From Melieria omissa (lineage: Eukaryota > Arthropoda > Insecta > Diptera > Ulidiidae): 64,000 nucleotides of DNA. This document shows positions 23,440 to 35,094 of the stretch, one piece after another (position 1 is the stretch's first letter; each line of letters opens with the position of its first letter). The DNA lies in contig OZ020267.1 in NCBI GenBank assembly GCA_963971225.1, positions 52,779,590-52,843,589 of the forward strand. Direction: 5' to 3'. The translations under genes and the position numbers were made by a program. A model generated the notes under the pieces. The model ran no database searches. It was given only the letters and a program-made list of their open reading frames with translations, and had not been told where the DNA came from.

Positions 23440-24280
23440 ACCAATTGGGATAATCTAGGTGAGGTTAGGTTAGCCAGGGAAGGGTGTATGCATCCCAAGG
23501 GCAGAACTTCCACTCGGAGGCCAAAATGGCCCATTGTGAATTTCTTCTTAGAAGATTCTGGAGCTAGCCAGTGGCTCTCAGTTCGGGGCAAACCAATTCG
23601 ACCTCTTGATGAAGGAAAGTAGATTCGAAATTTCAACTTTTGCTGCTCAGGCCAAGTCTGCCAGGAAGCTTGACCCCAAGGTACGGAGATGGCGTTCCTG
23701 GAGAGCCGGGCAGTGGCACAGGTAGTGTTGGATCGTTTCCACTACTTTGGGATAATCTAAATCAGACATTATCCCTCCTTGGTAGGGATGTCTCATGTCC
23801 CATGAACCCAGTGGGATACGCTTCAGACGCTTCAGCTGGAACGTTCACCGACCGTGGATCAACGCTACCCAACCAATGTTTCCTCTGTCGAGGGTAACGT
23901 CTCATGTCCTATCAACCCAGTCGGATACATTGCAGATGAGTAAGAACGTCCATCGTTCCTCCTCAACTGCTTTCAACTGCTTCAAACTATGTTGCCACTC
24001 ACCGTGAATTAACGCTGCACAACCAATATTTTCTTTCTTTGAGGGCTTCTTCCCTCGTTATGAGTTTGTCGTGCCAGTTACCCCCCAGCAGACGTCCTCA
24101 GAACCTCCCAGCAGGCATACTTGATCGCCAGAACTTCAGCTTGGAATACGCTAGACGTATGCGGAAGGCCGATTGATGTACTGATTGTCAATTTATTGGA
24201 TTGAATACCGCACCAACGACACGCTATCTGCATTTGGTATTCATTCATGTTGATCTTAGTATGGATTGAGATCATTGTCT
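23440..24280 (-). pseudogene. Degenerate non-LTR retrotransposon: RNase H, zinc knuckle and 3' region
   Basis: Read on the minus strand from 24275, a frame ends ISTSIGLPHTSSVFQAEVLA-I-x-x-A. This is the S-V-F-Q-A-E-x-x-A-I motif of the RNase H domain in Jockey/I-type elements. Further along (23654-23760), HYLCHCPALQERHLRTLG and SSFLADLA match the C-terminal zinc-knuckle region. The 23440-23600 part (AACCTAACCTCACCTAG on the minus strand) looks like its 3'-untranslated end. Many stops and frameshifts separate the blocks. It is the opposite orientation to the 22626-22860 fragment. Confidence 0.6.
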
Positions 24281-25500
24281 CTTAAGTCTTTTCTCTCCCA
24301 TTTTGAACCTGATTGTGTTCCCCTAGTGAACATTTTTCCCACGGGGAACTTTTGGTCTCTGCAGTCTGCTTCCACATAACAACATATCAGCCAACTTCCG
24401 TGATCATACCGCCTTCACCTTCAGCAATCCAGTTCTTTTTGCCTTATGGCGCAAAAGTTGATGCATTTTTGATAAACAATGCGTGTCATATTTAACTTAA
24501 TTTTTTTTTATTAAAAATATTCCAATATGTTCAAAGTATGAATACATCTAAAAACACATCTTGTCTCCAAGTGTTTAGCTCAACCATTCAGAGCTCAACC
24601 ATTTAGCTCGTTCGTGCCCAGTTGATCGGACGGCAGGTCAAATGGCTCGTTAGTTGCTGACACTGAGAAATTGGCCCAAATCACAACAAAACGAAATGTA
24701 CCTCGACCACTTCTTAAATGCGCAACTCTTACTTTCGTTTACGTAGTGCGACAACTGCGATTTGGCGTTCGTGCCATTGCCTTCACTGTTGCCTTCTACT
24801 TCATTTTTTGTTCATTGTTGAACATTAACAAAAATTGTATAAAATCGTCAGAGATGCCCAATCAAAACAAAGCGAAACTGACGCGTTTCCGCACCTTTGC
24901 GGTAGCAAACAAAAAATCAATAATTAAGCAATGGTTTTGTTGTGGCGCAGCCAGTTTTTAGCCGCCAAATCGACGTGCAATTAATCAGGTAAAATTTTGT
25001 ACCCACCAAACGACAAGAAGTAACCGGTTCGCGGAATTTTGCCGAAAATGTGCGCGACGGCCATTGTGTGCGGCGTTGACGTTGTTGTTGTTGTCATTAC
25101 GTATATTTACATATGATTTTGTGTGTCGTATTTAGTGGCCGATTGAGCGCAGTTGATGTATCGATTTCCATAACAAAATCTGAATTTATATGTTGCCGGC
25201 ATTTACCATAATTGCCGATGATTTGTTGTGCGCTAAAAAAGACACAAAAATCAAATAACATGGCTAACAAATGTGAAAATCTCAGCCAGTCGCGCAGCTA
25301 AAACTAAAAAAAAATGCATAAATTAAAATTAAAAATTATTAACTGCAAGTGTGCGGAATGACTTGGAAAAAATGCAAATGTCAACACAACGCGGCATCGA
25401 ATTCGAAGTTTTGCATTTCAGCCGAAATTAGCACAAAACTATGGCTTTATTAATTAATTTTTTTATGATCAAATATAATTAATTGCTACTTGTTTTACTT
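24281..25500. other. Non-coding, partly GC-balanced island
   Basis: No gene. The part 24600-25300 is GC-balanced with a GTTGTTGTTGTTGTC tract near 25080 and may be regulatory. A motif AATCAG|GTAAAA at 24990 is a weak fused acceptor-donor. Confidence 0.4.
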
Positions 25501-26132
25501 TCAGTTAAAACTGCAGATATTTCAACAGTTCAGAATCATTATTTGAGTGTAGGATTTTTTCAAATGCCAATTGAAAAATTGCATTAATTAAAACACCAAC
25601 AATAGAAACAAATTGTATACCAAAAAGTAAAATTAAATATTAACAAATCGAAAGTGTTTTTTGTGAATGTGAAAATTGTGATAAATTAAAAAAACGGCAG
25701 CGCTCTCGACCATTGGCACTGCACGTGTCGAACTGTGTGAGTGTGAAAAATTCAGAAAGCGAAATTGTTACAACCGAAAAAAAGTTCATAAACCCGTTTG
25801 CGAGCTGGAGAAAGGCTTGCTGCGAAAATAGAGTAAATAGGAAAAAAGATTACCAAATAAATTGCAACACACAGTGTGGAATAGTTGCAACACAGTGCGG
25901 AATAGTCAGCTACCACCTACCAAGCAACCAACAGCGACCGACCAGTGGTCAAACACACACACAGCGCAGCAAAGCTGATTTCGCGAAATTCGATAGCATT
26001 GTTTGGCTGCGAAGAGTGCGAAAAAGCGTTTGTAGTAAGACTGAGTCTTGACTTCATAAGCGGCTTTTCAGCGACCACAAATCAAGCGACAAATTGAAAC
26101 AGCAACAAGCAAACGGCGTATGACATAACACG
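25501..26132 (+). other. Candidate 5'-untranslated first exon
   Basis: TCAGTT at 25501 fits the fly initiator. The following 630 bp are purine- and CAA-rich with interrupted short frames, like a long fly 5' leader, and end in ACACG|GTAAATAT, a reasonable donor with intron start at 26133. The frame at 25713-26051 (112 codons) has no domain and is judged non-coding. It is followed almost at once by the GACTA array. The start is uncertain. Confidence 0.35.
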
Positions 26133-26329
26133 GTAAATATAACATAAATATTGGTAAACATACAGACAGGGGAACATAACAACGGATCTATAAATGTTGA
26201 AGGTTTAGCTAAATATTTTACTTGTCGTCTAAAGATGTGATTTACTCTCGTAGTAGAAAAATTCAGAAGAAAGTTGAAGTTGGAAGCTTGAAGCTTGGAG
26301 TTTTATAACTAAGGAAACAGGGAGTCATT

Positions 26330-26804
26330 AGACTAGACTAGACTAGACTAGACTAGACTAGACTAGACTAGACTAGACTAGACTAGACTAGACTAGACTA
26401 GACTAGACTAGACTAGACTAGACTAGACTAGACTAGACTAGACTAGACTAGACTAGACTAGACTAGACTAGACTAGACTAGACTAGACTAGACTAGACTA
26501 GACTAGACTAGACTAGACTAGACTAGACTAGACTAGACTAGACTAGACTAGACTAGACTAGACTAGACTAGACTAGACTAGACTAGACTAGACTAGACTA
26601 GACTAGACTAGACTAGACTAGACTAGACTAGACTAGACTAGACTAGACTAGACTAGACTAGACTAGACTAGACTAGACTAGACTAGACTAGACTAGACTA
26701 GACTAGACTAGACTAGACTAGACTAGACTAGACTAGACTAGACTAGACTAGACTAGACTAGACTAGACTAGACTAGATACTAGACTAGAGACTAGACTAG
26801 AGAC
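26330..26804 (+). repeat. (GACTA)n pentanucleotide array
   Basis: A nearly perfect run of about 90 GACTA units extends to 26776, then decays through TACTAGACTAGAGACTAGACTAGAGACT. Each unit contains CTAG. It is not the insect telomere repeat. The purity suggests recent expansion or ongoing length change. Confidence 0.97.
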
Positions 26805-28157
26805 TCACTCACCGCAATATTTCGTCTTTGTTTATAACTATTTATTTATTTATTCTTTTCAAATGCTTTTTGCGAATTGTAACAACTCGGCACTCGCGAA
26901 CACATATTCTCCAATCATATTTAATTGTTTTCGCTCTCTGTTCCGGTCCGCACCGCATACCCCGCACATTCCAAAGTCTTTTCATTCATAGTACAAGTTG
27001 CCCGGTCGGCGCACACTCGCTCCAAATTGTTACTACGTCTTTTCAAAAGCCACAATTGAAGTCATCGCTCGGAGTGGTGCGGGCAGCGTAAGAAAAAAAA
27101 TTATATTCTCTATGCCGCGGCAGAGAACTAACGATCACGTCTGTTGTTTCGCTGTTGCGCTGACTGTATTTGTTTCCTATATAGTAAATATTTCCACTTT
27201 GTCATTTTCAATTGTGTACACCGCAGCAACTCGCATCGCACCGACCACCATTCGCCCTTCACCGAACAGTTCAGCGCGTTTGAATGCGGCCGCTTCAGGG
27301 TTCGATTGGCTGCCGCCAAACGAACAACGCGCTCGCCGTCGAACACGGCACTCGGTTCATTTTAATTGACATCGAAAAATTAAACAATTACTGCTATGTG
27401 CTTATTTGTTGTGTTTGTTGTTGTTGTTGCGGCTGCTGTTGCTGCACTTGCTGTCATTCCGGTCGGTTTTGAGTGTTCAAATAAAATCATTGTGGGAGCG
27501 AGATGGAAACATCCGCAAGATTGCCGCACTGTCAGCGATCACGAATTGAATTTATTGAAATCATTTAAGGTTTTCATTGACGCAGTTGTTGTGGCAGGCA
27601 GCGTGCGACAGACGAGTGGCAGAATGGCATGTCGCCAGTCGGTTGCAAGTTGCAACCGGTCAACGTCGTGATTGATAAATGTTCATATGGAATTTGAGAA
27701 AAATATGCTCGCGCTTCAACATACGTTGGCGGTACTCACGATGTGTGGCAACTGCTCTGATCATAGATTAAATTTAACATAAACCAACACAACAAGAAAA
27801 TTGCATAGTTGGCAGTTGTCTTTGCGTTTTCGAAAACGAAACTGAATCCCTGTCCAAAGTCTCTCGGGTTAAAGCATCGAAACCACGGATTTAAGTAAAA
27901 TCCATCTGCGTAACATTTTACTGTACTTCTGAGAGACCAGACTCTTAATAAAATACCCAGATGAAAAGTTGGCCTGGAAGGATATCGAGTAGAAATAATT
28001 AGGAAATTTTTCTACACGAATTCACATAGTTTATGTGTTGAAAAAAAATAAATTTTAGAAAAATTTTAATTAAATGCAAAAATACAATGAATTCATTAAT
28101 CTGTCAATCAAAAAAATTAATAATTTCGCAAGATACTACAAGGCTTGTAAGTCATCA
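26805..28157. other. GC-balanced non-coding island
   Basis: No supported gene. The frame at 27396-27671 starts with a hydrophobic run (MCLFVVFVVVVAAAVAALAV), but this is encoded by GTT/GCT triplet repeats and is probably chance. Overlapping frames on both strands at 26998-27369 have no domain. After 27900 the sequence becomes AT-rich. Confidence 0.4.
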
Positions 28158-28517
28158 ACTTAAATCGCTCAGTGGGAAATGCATTTTCATTTCGTTTAGT
28201 ACATTCAAAGGCCTCTAGAGCCCATTGTGAAACCCGAAATGTGGGACAATGTTGGAAGTGCTTGTTAAACCCTAAATGGGAATCGAACCAACGACCTTTT
28301 GGTATGGACTCCCAGTGCATTGGGATGCAACTTAAATCGCTCAATGGGAAATGCATTTTCATTAAATTTGGTAAGACAGGCTCGTTTAGTACATCCTGAG
28401 ACCCATTGTGATGCCCGAAATGTGGGACAATTTTGGAAGTGCTTGTCAAACAATAAATGGGAATCGAACCAACGACCTTTTGGTATGGAATTCCAGTGCA
28501 TTGGGATGCAGGGCTAC
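28158..28517 (-). mobile_element. Tandem pair of tRNA-derived SINE-like units
   Basis: Two copies, 28158-28329 and 28330-28517, share most of their sequence. On the minus strand each carries AAAGGTCGTTGGTTCGATTC, which contains an exact pol III B-box GGTTCGATTCC (plus positions 28279-28289 and 28460-28470). It is preceded by GCACTGGA-TTCCATACC or a close variant, resembling the anticodon arm of a tRNA. The A-box is only weakly recognisable. The head-to-tail arrangement is unusual for a SINE, so the tandem duplication may have happened after insertion. Confidence 0.6.
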
Positions 28518-30714
28518 CACCAAAATCGCGGTCTCATATATTTTAATGTGCTGGGCTGTGTTAACAAACAACTTTGATTTGAAACGCATTATGTCACTCT
28601 GCCATAGTTGCAGTTGCCACATGTTGTGAATGCCGCTATTAAAAATTTGAGCTTACAGCTTAAAGGCAGCATTGGCAAATTAAATTTACAAAAGCGAAGC
28701 AAAATATGTGAGAGTGAATTGAGCAAACTTTTCATTAATTTCATTGTAACAGTAATAAATTAATAAAAATTTAGAAATATACAGAATTAGTAAAGATCAT
28801 TTGAAAGCTACTTTCTAATGATGTCGATGGTCAATAAACTAAAAGAAACAGCGAATCGTGAGATAATTTATTATTAACAACAAAGTGCACGAAATTCTAA
28901 AAAATTCTCGATGCAGAAGATCGAACATATCGCATTGATACAGGATTTTAGTACATGAATTCAATTTTTTTATAGTTAATACAATGTTTAAAAGATCATA
29001 TCTTTTGACTCTTATTTTCTATACTAAGAAACTTTTTTTTTACATTTTCATGTTTTATGTATTTCTATTCCTTTCACATTTTTTCATATTCCTCTGTCTG
29101 ATTTAAGATTGAGCGCTCAATATTAAACTAATTCAATGCCTTGAGCTATATACATCGAAATCCAAATTAATTTCGTAGAGTTGGGAAATTAATTTTGAGG
29201 TTTTAGCTTTAATACATTTTGCTGAAAACCACACGCAGCTAATTAACTACAATTTGTTGCTGTCTAAATTGACTTCACAGTGAGACTGTGTTCAGGTTTC
29301 TCAATTTTCGTACACGCTGAGTCACAAATGAAAATCAACATTCACCAAATGACTTTTAAACAACATAACAATTATTTTGTTAGTGACCTTAAAACATACG
29401 TAAATGTTGTTTGAATGCAGGGCCGGTGAGACAATTTCTAATAAACAGTTATAAAACCAGAGCAGATTTCAGGGTTAAACATATTTAGTGTATTGAGAGC
29501 AGATATAGAATTAAATAAGCAGTTACAATAGTTTTTTAAAACCATACTATACATACATAATTATTTCAGATTTTAGAAATTTTAGACGGCAAATTTGACA
29601 GAAGACTAAAAATTTGCACCAAATAGTGATTTTGTTCAAGGATACAATGAAGTCCTCAATGTCTCTTGTGGGTTTTTATTTATTTCTTTATTTGAAATAA
29701 GAGACCCAAAAAAAGGGACAAGTCAATAAAAAAATGTGCTAGAAAATGGGCCAATTGGGCAATTGGGTTGTTGGACGCAAACCAACCTTGATTTATGAAG
29801 TCAGATAATCATCAACCAAATTGGCCTATGGACCATGTGCCATTTAACTATTAACAAATACAACAACGAACGATTTGGTTCCTCAAGTTTTTGGAACAAT
29901 TATAAAACTAAGAGTCTGCCGTTAATAATGGAATTTGGCATTATTTAAGTGGACTTTCAATGGACTAAATCATTTTGGTCTGACTTTAGATTACATTTCA
30001 ATAAAACTGCGGTTCTTTTCTGAGTCTTTAGGGCCCAAAAGTGTTCTTTGAAATGCTGAAGGATGCCGGGATCCTCAGTCAGGACGTCAAAGTTTAAAAA
30101 TCTTTTAAATCGCACGATATCACTGACCAATTAACATCTCCCAAGCGTGAGATCACATGGATACGGCACTACCCATGCAGAATCCCTTAGTTTCACACCT
30201 TTTTTGACACTTGTCGTCATCCAGGTGAAAGAACATGTCACTTCAGTATAACGATTTCCTGAAACTTAGGCCAGAAAACGTAGCCCATAATACTTCGATA
30301 TCATCCGTTGTGTTCTTCCTTGAAGAAATTCAAACCAATCAAGTTAAAATCAACACTAAACAGTGATTTGTTTTGAGATCATTACGCATTCTTCCATATC
30401 TCTTGCGGATTCCGCATCCCTTCTCTCTTCATCTCATATCTCTTCATCGATCCAGTTACTAAACTTTTGTTTTTTTTACAATAGTTATTCAGCCATAAAT
30501 TATAATTGCTAAGAAGAATTTGTTTCTCCAAAATAGGCATAAAGGTCCAGCTGTCCCAACATCCAATCGGCGTAAGCAAACTGCTTCAGATGTTCATTTC
30601 ACAGTCAATTCGCAAACTAAAAATCAATAATTACTCACATTTATTGTTAAATAAATCATTGTTATTTGAAATCAATGTTTTTTATTGATAAACAAAACTA
30701 TAAAACTCTCATAC
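28518..30714. other. AT-rich non-coding DNA
   Basis: No gene or mobile element recognised. Composition is uniformly AT-rich with short T- and A-runs (for example 29030-29043). If the minus-strand exon at 30715 is real, this is the start of its intron. Confidence 0.5.
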
Positions 30715-31450
30715 CTGTTCACCACTGAGAAAATCCCCATTCATTTCAGGCGATTGTAAAAATCACCGCAACCACTTCACTGAAACGAAAATGAAATAAC
30801 TCTAAGCTAATCTAAACACAGACCGTGGGTGGGGAACTCTTATCGTCGAGTGATAACCATAAAAAAACACTCGGCACTAATTAACTCGAGCAATTAGCTA
30901 CCGATTAAAACAACTACAAAAAAATAATAAGTAGTTAATAATGACAACAACTCAAAATACATAAAATTTATAAAAAGGTACACTTCACACTTAGCTTCAC
31001 AGCCATTCACAACTACTGTCGGCGCCAAGTGGCTGACTATATCTCAAATCAAAGCAAATATTGTACTATACTCTCGACTTTTTAGTTATAAAAATCAAGC
31101 AACTACCAAATAAAGTAATTGAAAAAGCGAAAAGCGCAACGTACGAAATGTTCTTTGTTTTGTTGTTGCGCCAACTTATCGGAAGTGAAGCGAAAGCAAC
31201 GCAAACTTTTAATAACACCAACACTTGATAAGAGTTCACAGCGCTGCCAGGCAGTTGGCACGCCGCACATACCGCCCGATGGTTGGCGGTAAATGCCGAC
31301 GCAGCGCGCACGCAGACAGTCGCCCAGAAGTAAACTGCGCCGGCCGAGTTTCGGCTGAAATTCGATTTGGTGCTGTTGTGGCGGTTGTTGGTTGTGGTGG
31401 TTGTAGTTGTTGTTGGTGTTGTTGCTTTGTAATTAAGTCGTATTACCAAT
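30715..31450 (-). other. Candidate minus-strand 5'-untranslated exon
   Basis: On the minus strand a leader-like, partly GC-balanced block (31450 down to 30760) runs to GTGAACAG|GTATGAGAG, with the donor at plus 30714-30709. CAA/ACAACA tracts at 31373-31430 (minus sense) and the absence of a conserved frame fit an untranslated exon. The 127-codon frame at 31066-31449 begins with Thr/Asn repeats and has no domain. The promoter position is not defined. Confidence 0.3.
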
Positions 31451-32169
31451 GAGTTAAATTGTTGTTGTTGCCATTTGGCAACGGTGCGTTTTCCTGGCTG
31501 CGCTTATTTCTGCTGGTCTGAGCGTTCGCTTTGCTACGGTTGCAGTGGCCGTGGTGCGTCATACTCGACGTGTGTCTCTGTGTGTGTGTGTGTAGCCACG
31601 TAGATGTGTGTGTGTGTTCTAGATATCTGGCTGCATATTTGTACAATATTTTGTATTAGTTGTGTGAGCTGATAAGATGTGCTTACGCGTATTTTATTTG
31701 TTTGGGTGACTGCGTGTGTTGTTTTGGTTGTTGCTGGCTCATTCTTTTCGTTTGGGCCGCTGGCAAAAGGGCGCAGACAATTTACAAATGCAAATATAAA
31801 CGACACACTGCACGCTTAACGCACCTTGACTTGCACTGTACATATACATTTGCATATGTATATATTTATTTACATATGTACATATATATATGCAAGAATT
31901 ATAGTCTGCGCTCTTTTCCAATTGGTTTGTGGTTACAAAAATAAATATGGAAAATAAAATTCGCTAAATGTGCTGAAAAATACCAAAAAATGAACAAAAA
32001 CTGAACTAAACTCAACTCGGTACACATCTTTATTTGCTCATAACTCCTTATGAGACAATATAGAAAATGTTTTTTTGAGAAGGTAAAAAAAATTTCCCGT
32101 ACACACTTTTGACCTCCCATTGACCTTTTATGACTTTTAGGTAATGGATTTTTAAGTCAAAATTTGGGA
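31451..32169. other. Non-coding, GT microsatellites
   Basis: No gene. GT runs lie at 31575-31592 and 31602-31618, and a CATATGTA-rich stretch at 31838-31890. Confidence 0.5.
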
Positions 32170-34534
32170 ATTTTTAAAAGTCTTGAATGGTCGCACTAGT
32201 TTTGACATTGAGTACAATGATCTATTTTATTCTGAGTACGTATCGATTTTGAGTACGATTATAGACTTAAAAATGAGTACTTTGCAAAACTGAATACAAG
32301 AATCGACTCAATATTGAGTAGTTTCCAAAACTGAACCAAACTATCGGTTTAGTACTGGGTACTATTCGATCCTGAGTAGGAGTATTAATTTAATAGTGAG
32401 TACTTGTTGACATTGAGTAAAAGTATCGACTCAATGCTGAGTACTTTTTGATCCTGACTCAAAGAATCGACTCAAAAGTACAAAATTTTTGATCCTAAGT
32501 AGGAGTATTAATTTAATATTGAGTACTTTTTGATATTAAGTAAAATTATGGACTCAATATTGAGTACTTTTTGACATTGAGCATAAGTATTGACTCAATA
32601 CTGAGTACTTTTTGACATTGAATACGAGTATAGGATCAATTCTAAGTAGCTTTTGACATTGAGTAAAAGTATCCACTCAATATTGAGTAATTCTTGATCC
32701 TTACTGCAAGTATCGGATCAATTCTGAGTAGTTCTTGATCCTGAGCAGTAGTATCGATTTAACACTAAGTACTTTTTGAAATTGAGTAAAACTATCGAGC
32801 CAATACTGAATACTCTTTGACATTGACTACAATTATTGACTAAATATTGAATACTTTTTGATATTGATTAAAAGTATGGACTCAATATTGAGAAATTTTT
32901 AACATTAAGTAAAAATTTAGACTCAATATAGAGTACTTATGGATCTTGAGTTAGAGTATCGATTTAATAGTGAGTACTGCCTAACACTGCCTTAGTACTA
33001 TTTGAGTACTGCCTAACATTGAGTATAATTATCCTTTAAAAACTGAGTACTTCGAATCAATATTGAGAACTTTTTGATCCTGACTAAAATAATCGACTCA
33101 ATACTGAGTATTTTTTGATACTGAGTACAAGTATCGACTCAGTATTGAGTACTTTTCAACATTGAGTCAAAGTCTGAATACTGTTTGACATTGACTACAA
33201 TTATCGACTCAATATTGAGTACTTTTTAATATTGAGTAAAAGTATGGACTCAATATTGAGTAGTTTCCAAAACTGAACCAAACTATCGGTTGAGTACTGG
33301 GTACTATTCGATCATGAGTAGGAGTATTAATTTAATAGTGAGTACTTGTTGACATTGAATAAAAGTATCGACTCATTACTGAGTATTTTTGATCCTGACT
33401 CAAAGAATCGACTCAAAAGTACCAAATATTTGATCCTAAGTAGGAGTATTAATTTAATATTGAGTACTTTTTAATATTGAGTATGGACTCAATATTGAGA
33501 AATTTTTAACATTGAGTAAAAATGTAGACTCAATATAGAGTATTTTTTATCCACTCAATATTGAGTAATTCTTGATCCTTACTGCAAGTATCGGATCAAT
33601 TCTGAGTAGTTCTTGATCCTGAGCAGTAGTATCGATTTAACACTAAGTACTTTTTGAAATTGAGTAAAACTATCGAGCCAATACTGAATACTCTTTGACA
33701 TTGACTACAATTATTGACTAAATATTGAATACTTTTTGATATTGATTAAAAGTATGGACTCAATATTGAGACATTTTTAACATTAAGTAAAAATTTAGAC
33801 TCAATATAGAGTACTTATGGATCTTGAGTTAGAGTATCGATTTAATAGTGAGTACTGCCTAACACTGCCTTAGTACTATTTGAGTACTGCCTAACATTGA
33901 GTATAATTATCCTTTAAAAACTGAGTACTTCGAATCAATATTGAGAACTTTTTGATCCTGACTAAAATAATCGACTCAATACTGAGTATTTTTTGATACT
34001 GAGTACAAGTATCGACTCAGTATTGAGTACTTTTCAACATTGAGTTAAAGTCTGAATACTGTTTGACATTGACTACAATTATCGACTCAATATTGAGTAC
34101 TTTTTAATATTGAGTAAAAGTATGGACTCAATATTGAGTAGTTTCCAAAACTTAACCAAACTATCGGTTGAGTACTGGGTACTATTCGATCATGAGTAGG
34201 AGTATTAATTTAATAGTGAGTACTTGTTGACATTGAATAAAAGTATCGACTCATTACTGAGTATTTTTGATCCTGACTCAAAGAATCGACTCAAAAGTAC
34301 CAAATATTTGATCCTAAGTAGGAGTATTAATTTAATATTGAGTACTTTTTAATATTGAGTATGGACTCAATATTGAGAAATTTTTAACATTGAGTAAAAA
34401 TGTAGACTCAATATAGAGTATTTTTGGATCTTGAGTTAGAGTATCAATTTAATAGTGAGTACTGCCTTACACTGCCTTACTACTATTTGAGTACTGCCTA
34501 ACATTGAGTATAATTATCCTTTAAAAACTGAGTA
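32170..34534 (+). repeat. 41-bp satellite-like array, left part, with 878-bp higher-order repeat
   Basis: Degenerate units of about 41 bp, roughly ACTTTTTGACATTGAGTA followed by AAAGTATCGACTCAATATTG, continue without break. The stretch 32673-33550 is repeated almost exactly at 33551-34428 (offset 878 bp), so the basic units are organised into a larger block that was duplicated recently. A partial third copy follows and is interrupted at 34533 by the MITE. Each unit contains the self-complementary ACTCAATATTGAGT, giving potential for hairpins. No coding content. Confidence 0.9.
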
Positions 34535-35094
34535 CACCTAAGTCTGTTTTTACACGGTCTTTTTTTACACGGTTTTGATATAACACGGTTTGAAAATTGA
34601 ATATTTTTAATTTTTTTACACGATTTTATTCCATTTAGCACGATTTGAAATTTTATGTACTTAAATTTTGTTTGTCAAATTTAATTTTTGCGAAGTATGT
34701 TCATATCACAAAAAAGTATTTATGAAAGAAAAAAGTCTGAAACCATCGATAGTATCGATAGTTTGCGAACACTAGCTTAAAGATTTAAGTGAATTCCCTT
34801 TTAGCGCGTACAAGCAATTTTTACTGGTCAAAGCAAATGTGAATAGCACTAATTTAGGGGAATTCCCTTTATGTGCATACAATAAAATTTACTGGTCAGA
34901 GCAATTGAAACGTGTTAATATTTTGTGAACTGTCAATGCAATAAGACGTGTTTGGTAAAGAAATTTTAATAGGTTTTAGAGATTAGGAACAAATCACCCA
35001 TTTTTGTATACGATCAATGTCTTTTTTTACACGGTTTTTTTTTACACGGCTTCTTCTGGAACCAATCTACCGTGTAAAAACAGACTTAGGTGTA
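34533..35094. mobile_element. TA-flanked MITE (pogo/mariner-like) inserted in the satellite
   Basis: The 558-bp element 34535-35092 has perfect 24-bp inverted ends beginning CACCTAAGTCTGTTTTTACA and is flanked by TA on both sides. Removing it restores the satellite sequence GAGTACTTCGAATC seen at the equivalent places in the other copies, which confirms a clean insertion. The subterminal word ACACGG occurs at 34552, 34567, 34583, 35029 and 35044, and inverted at 35070. There is no transposase. A TATCGATA motif lies at 34753-34760. An internal diverged duplication (GAATTCCCTTT..TTTACTGGTCA) lies at 34790-34910. The superfamily is inferred from TA targeting and end style only. Confidence 0.85.

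Noticed and set aside
26330..26804. GACTA array considered as a telomere-type repeat
   Set aside because: The unit does not match TTAGG or any known telomere repeat, and it lies inside ordinary sequence on both sides.
27396..27671. Possible small secreted protein with hydrophobic N-terminus (MCLFVVFVVVVAAAV...)
   Set aside because: The hydrophobic run is encoded by GTT/GCT triplet repeats. The remainder has no family resemblance, and there are no splice or polyadenylation signals.
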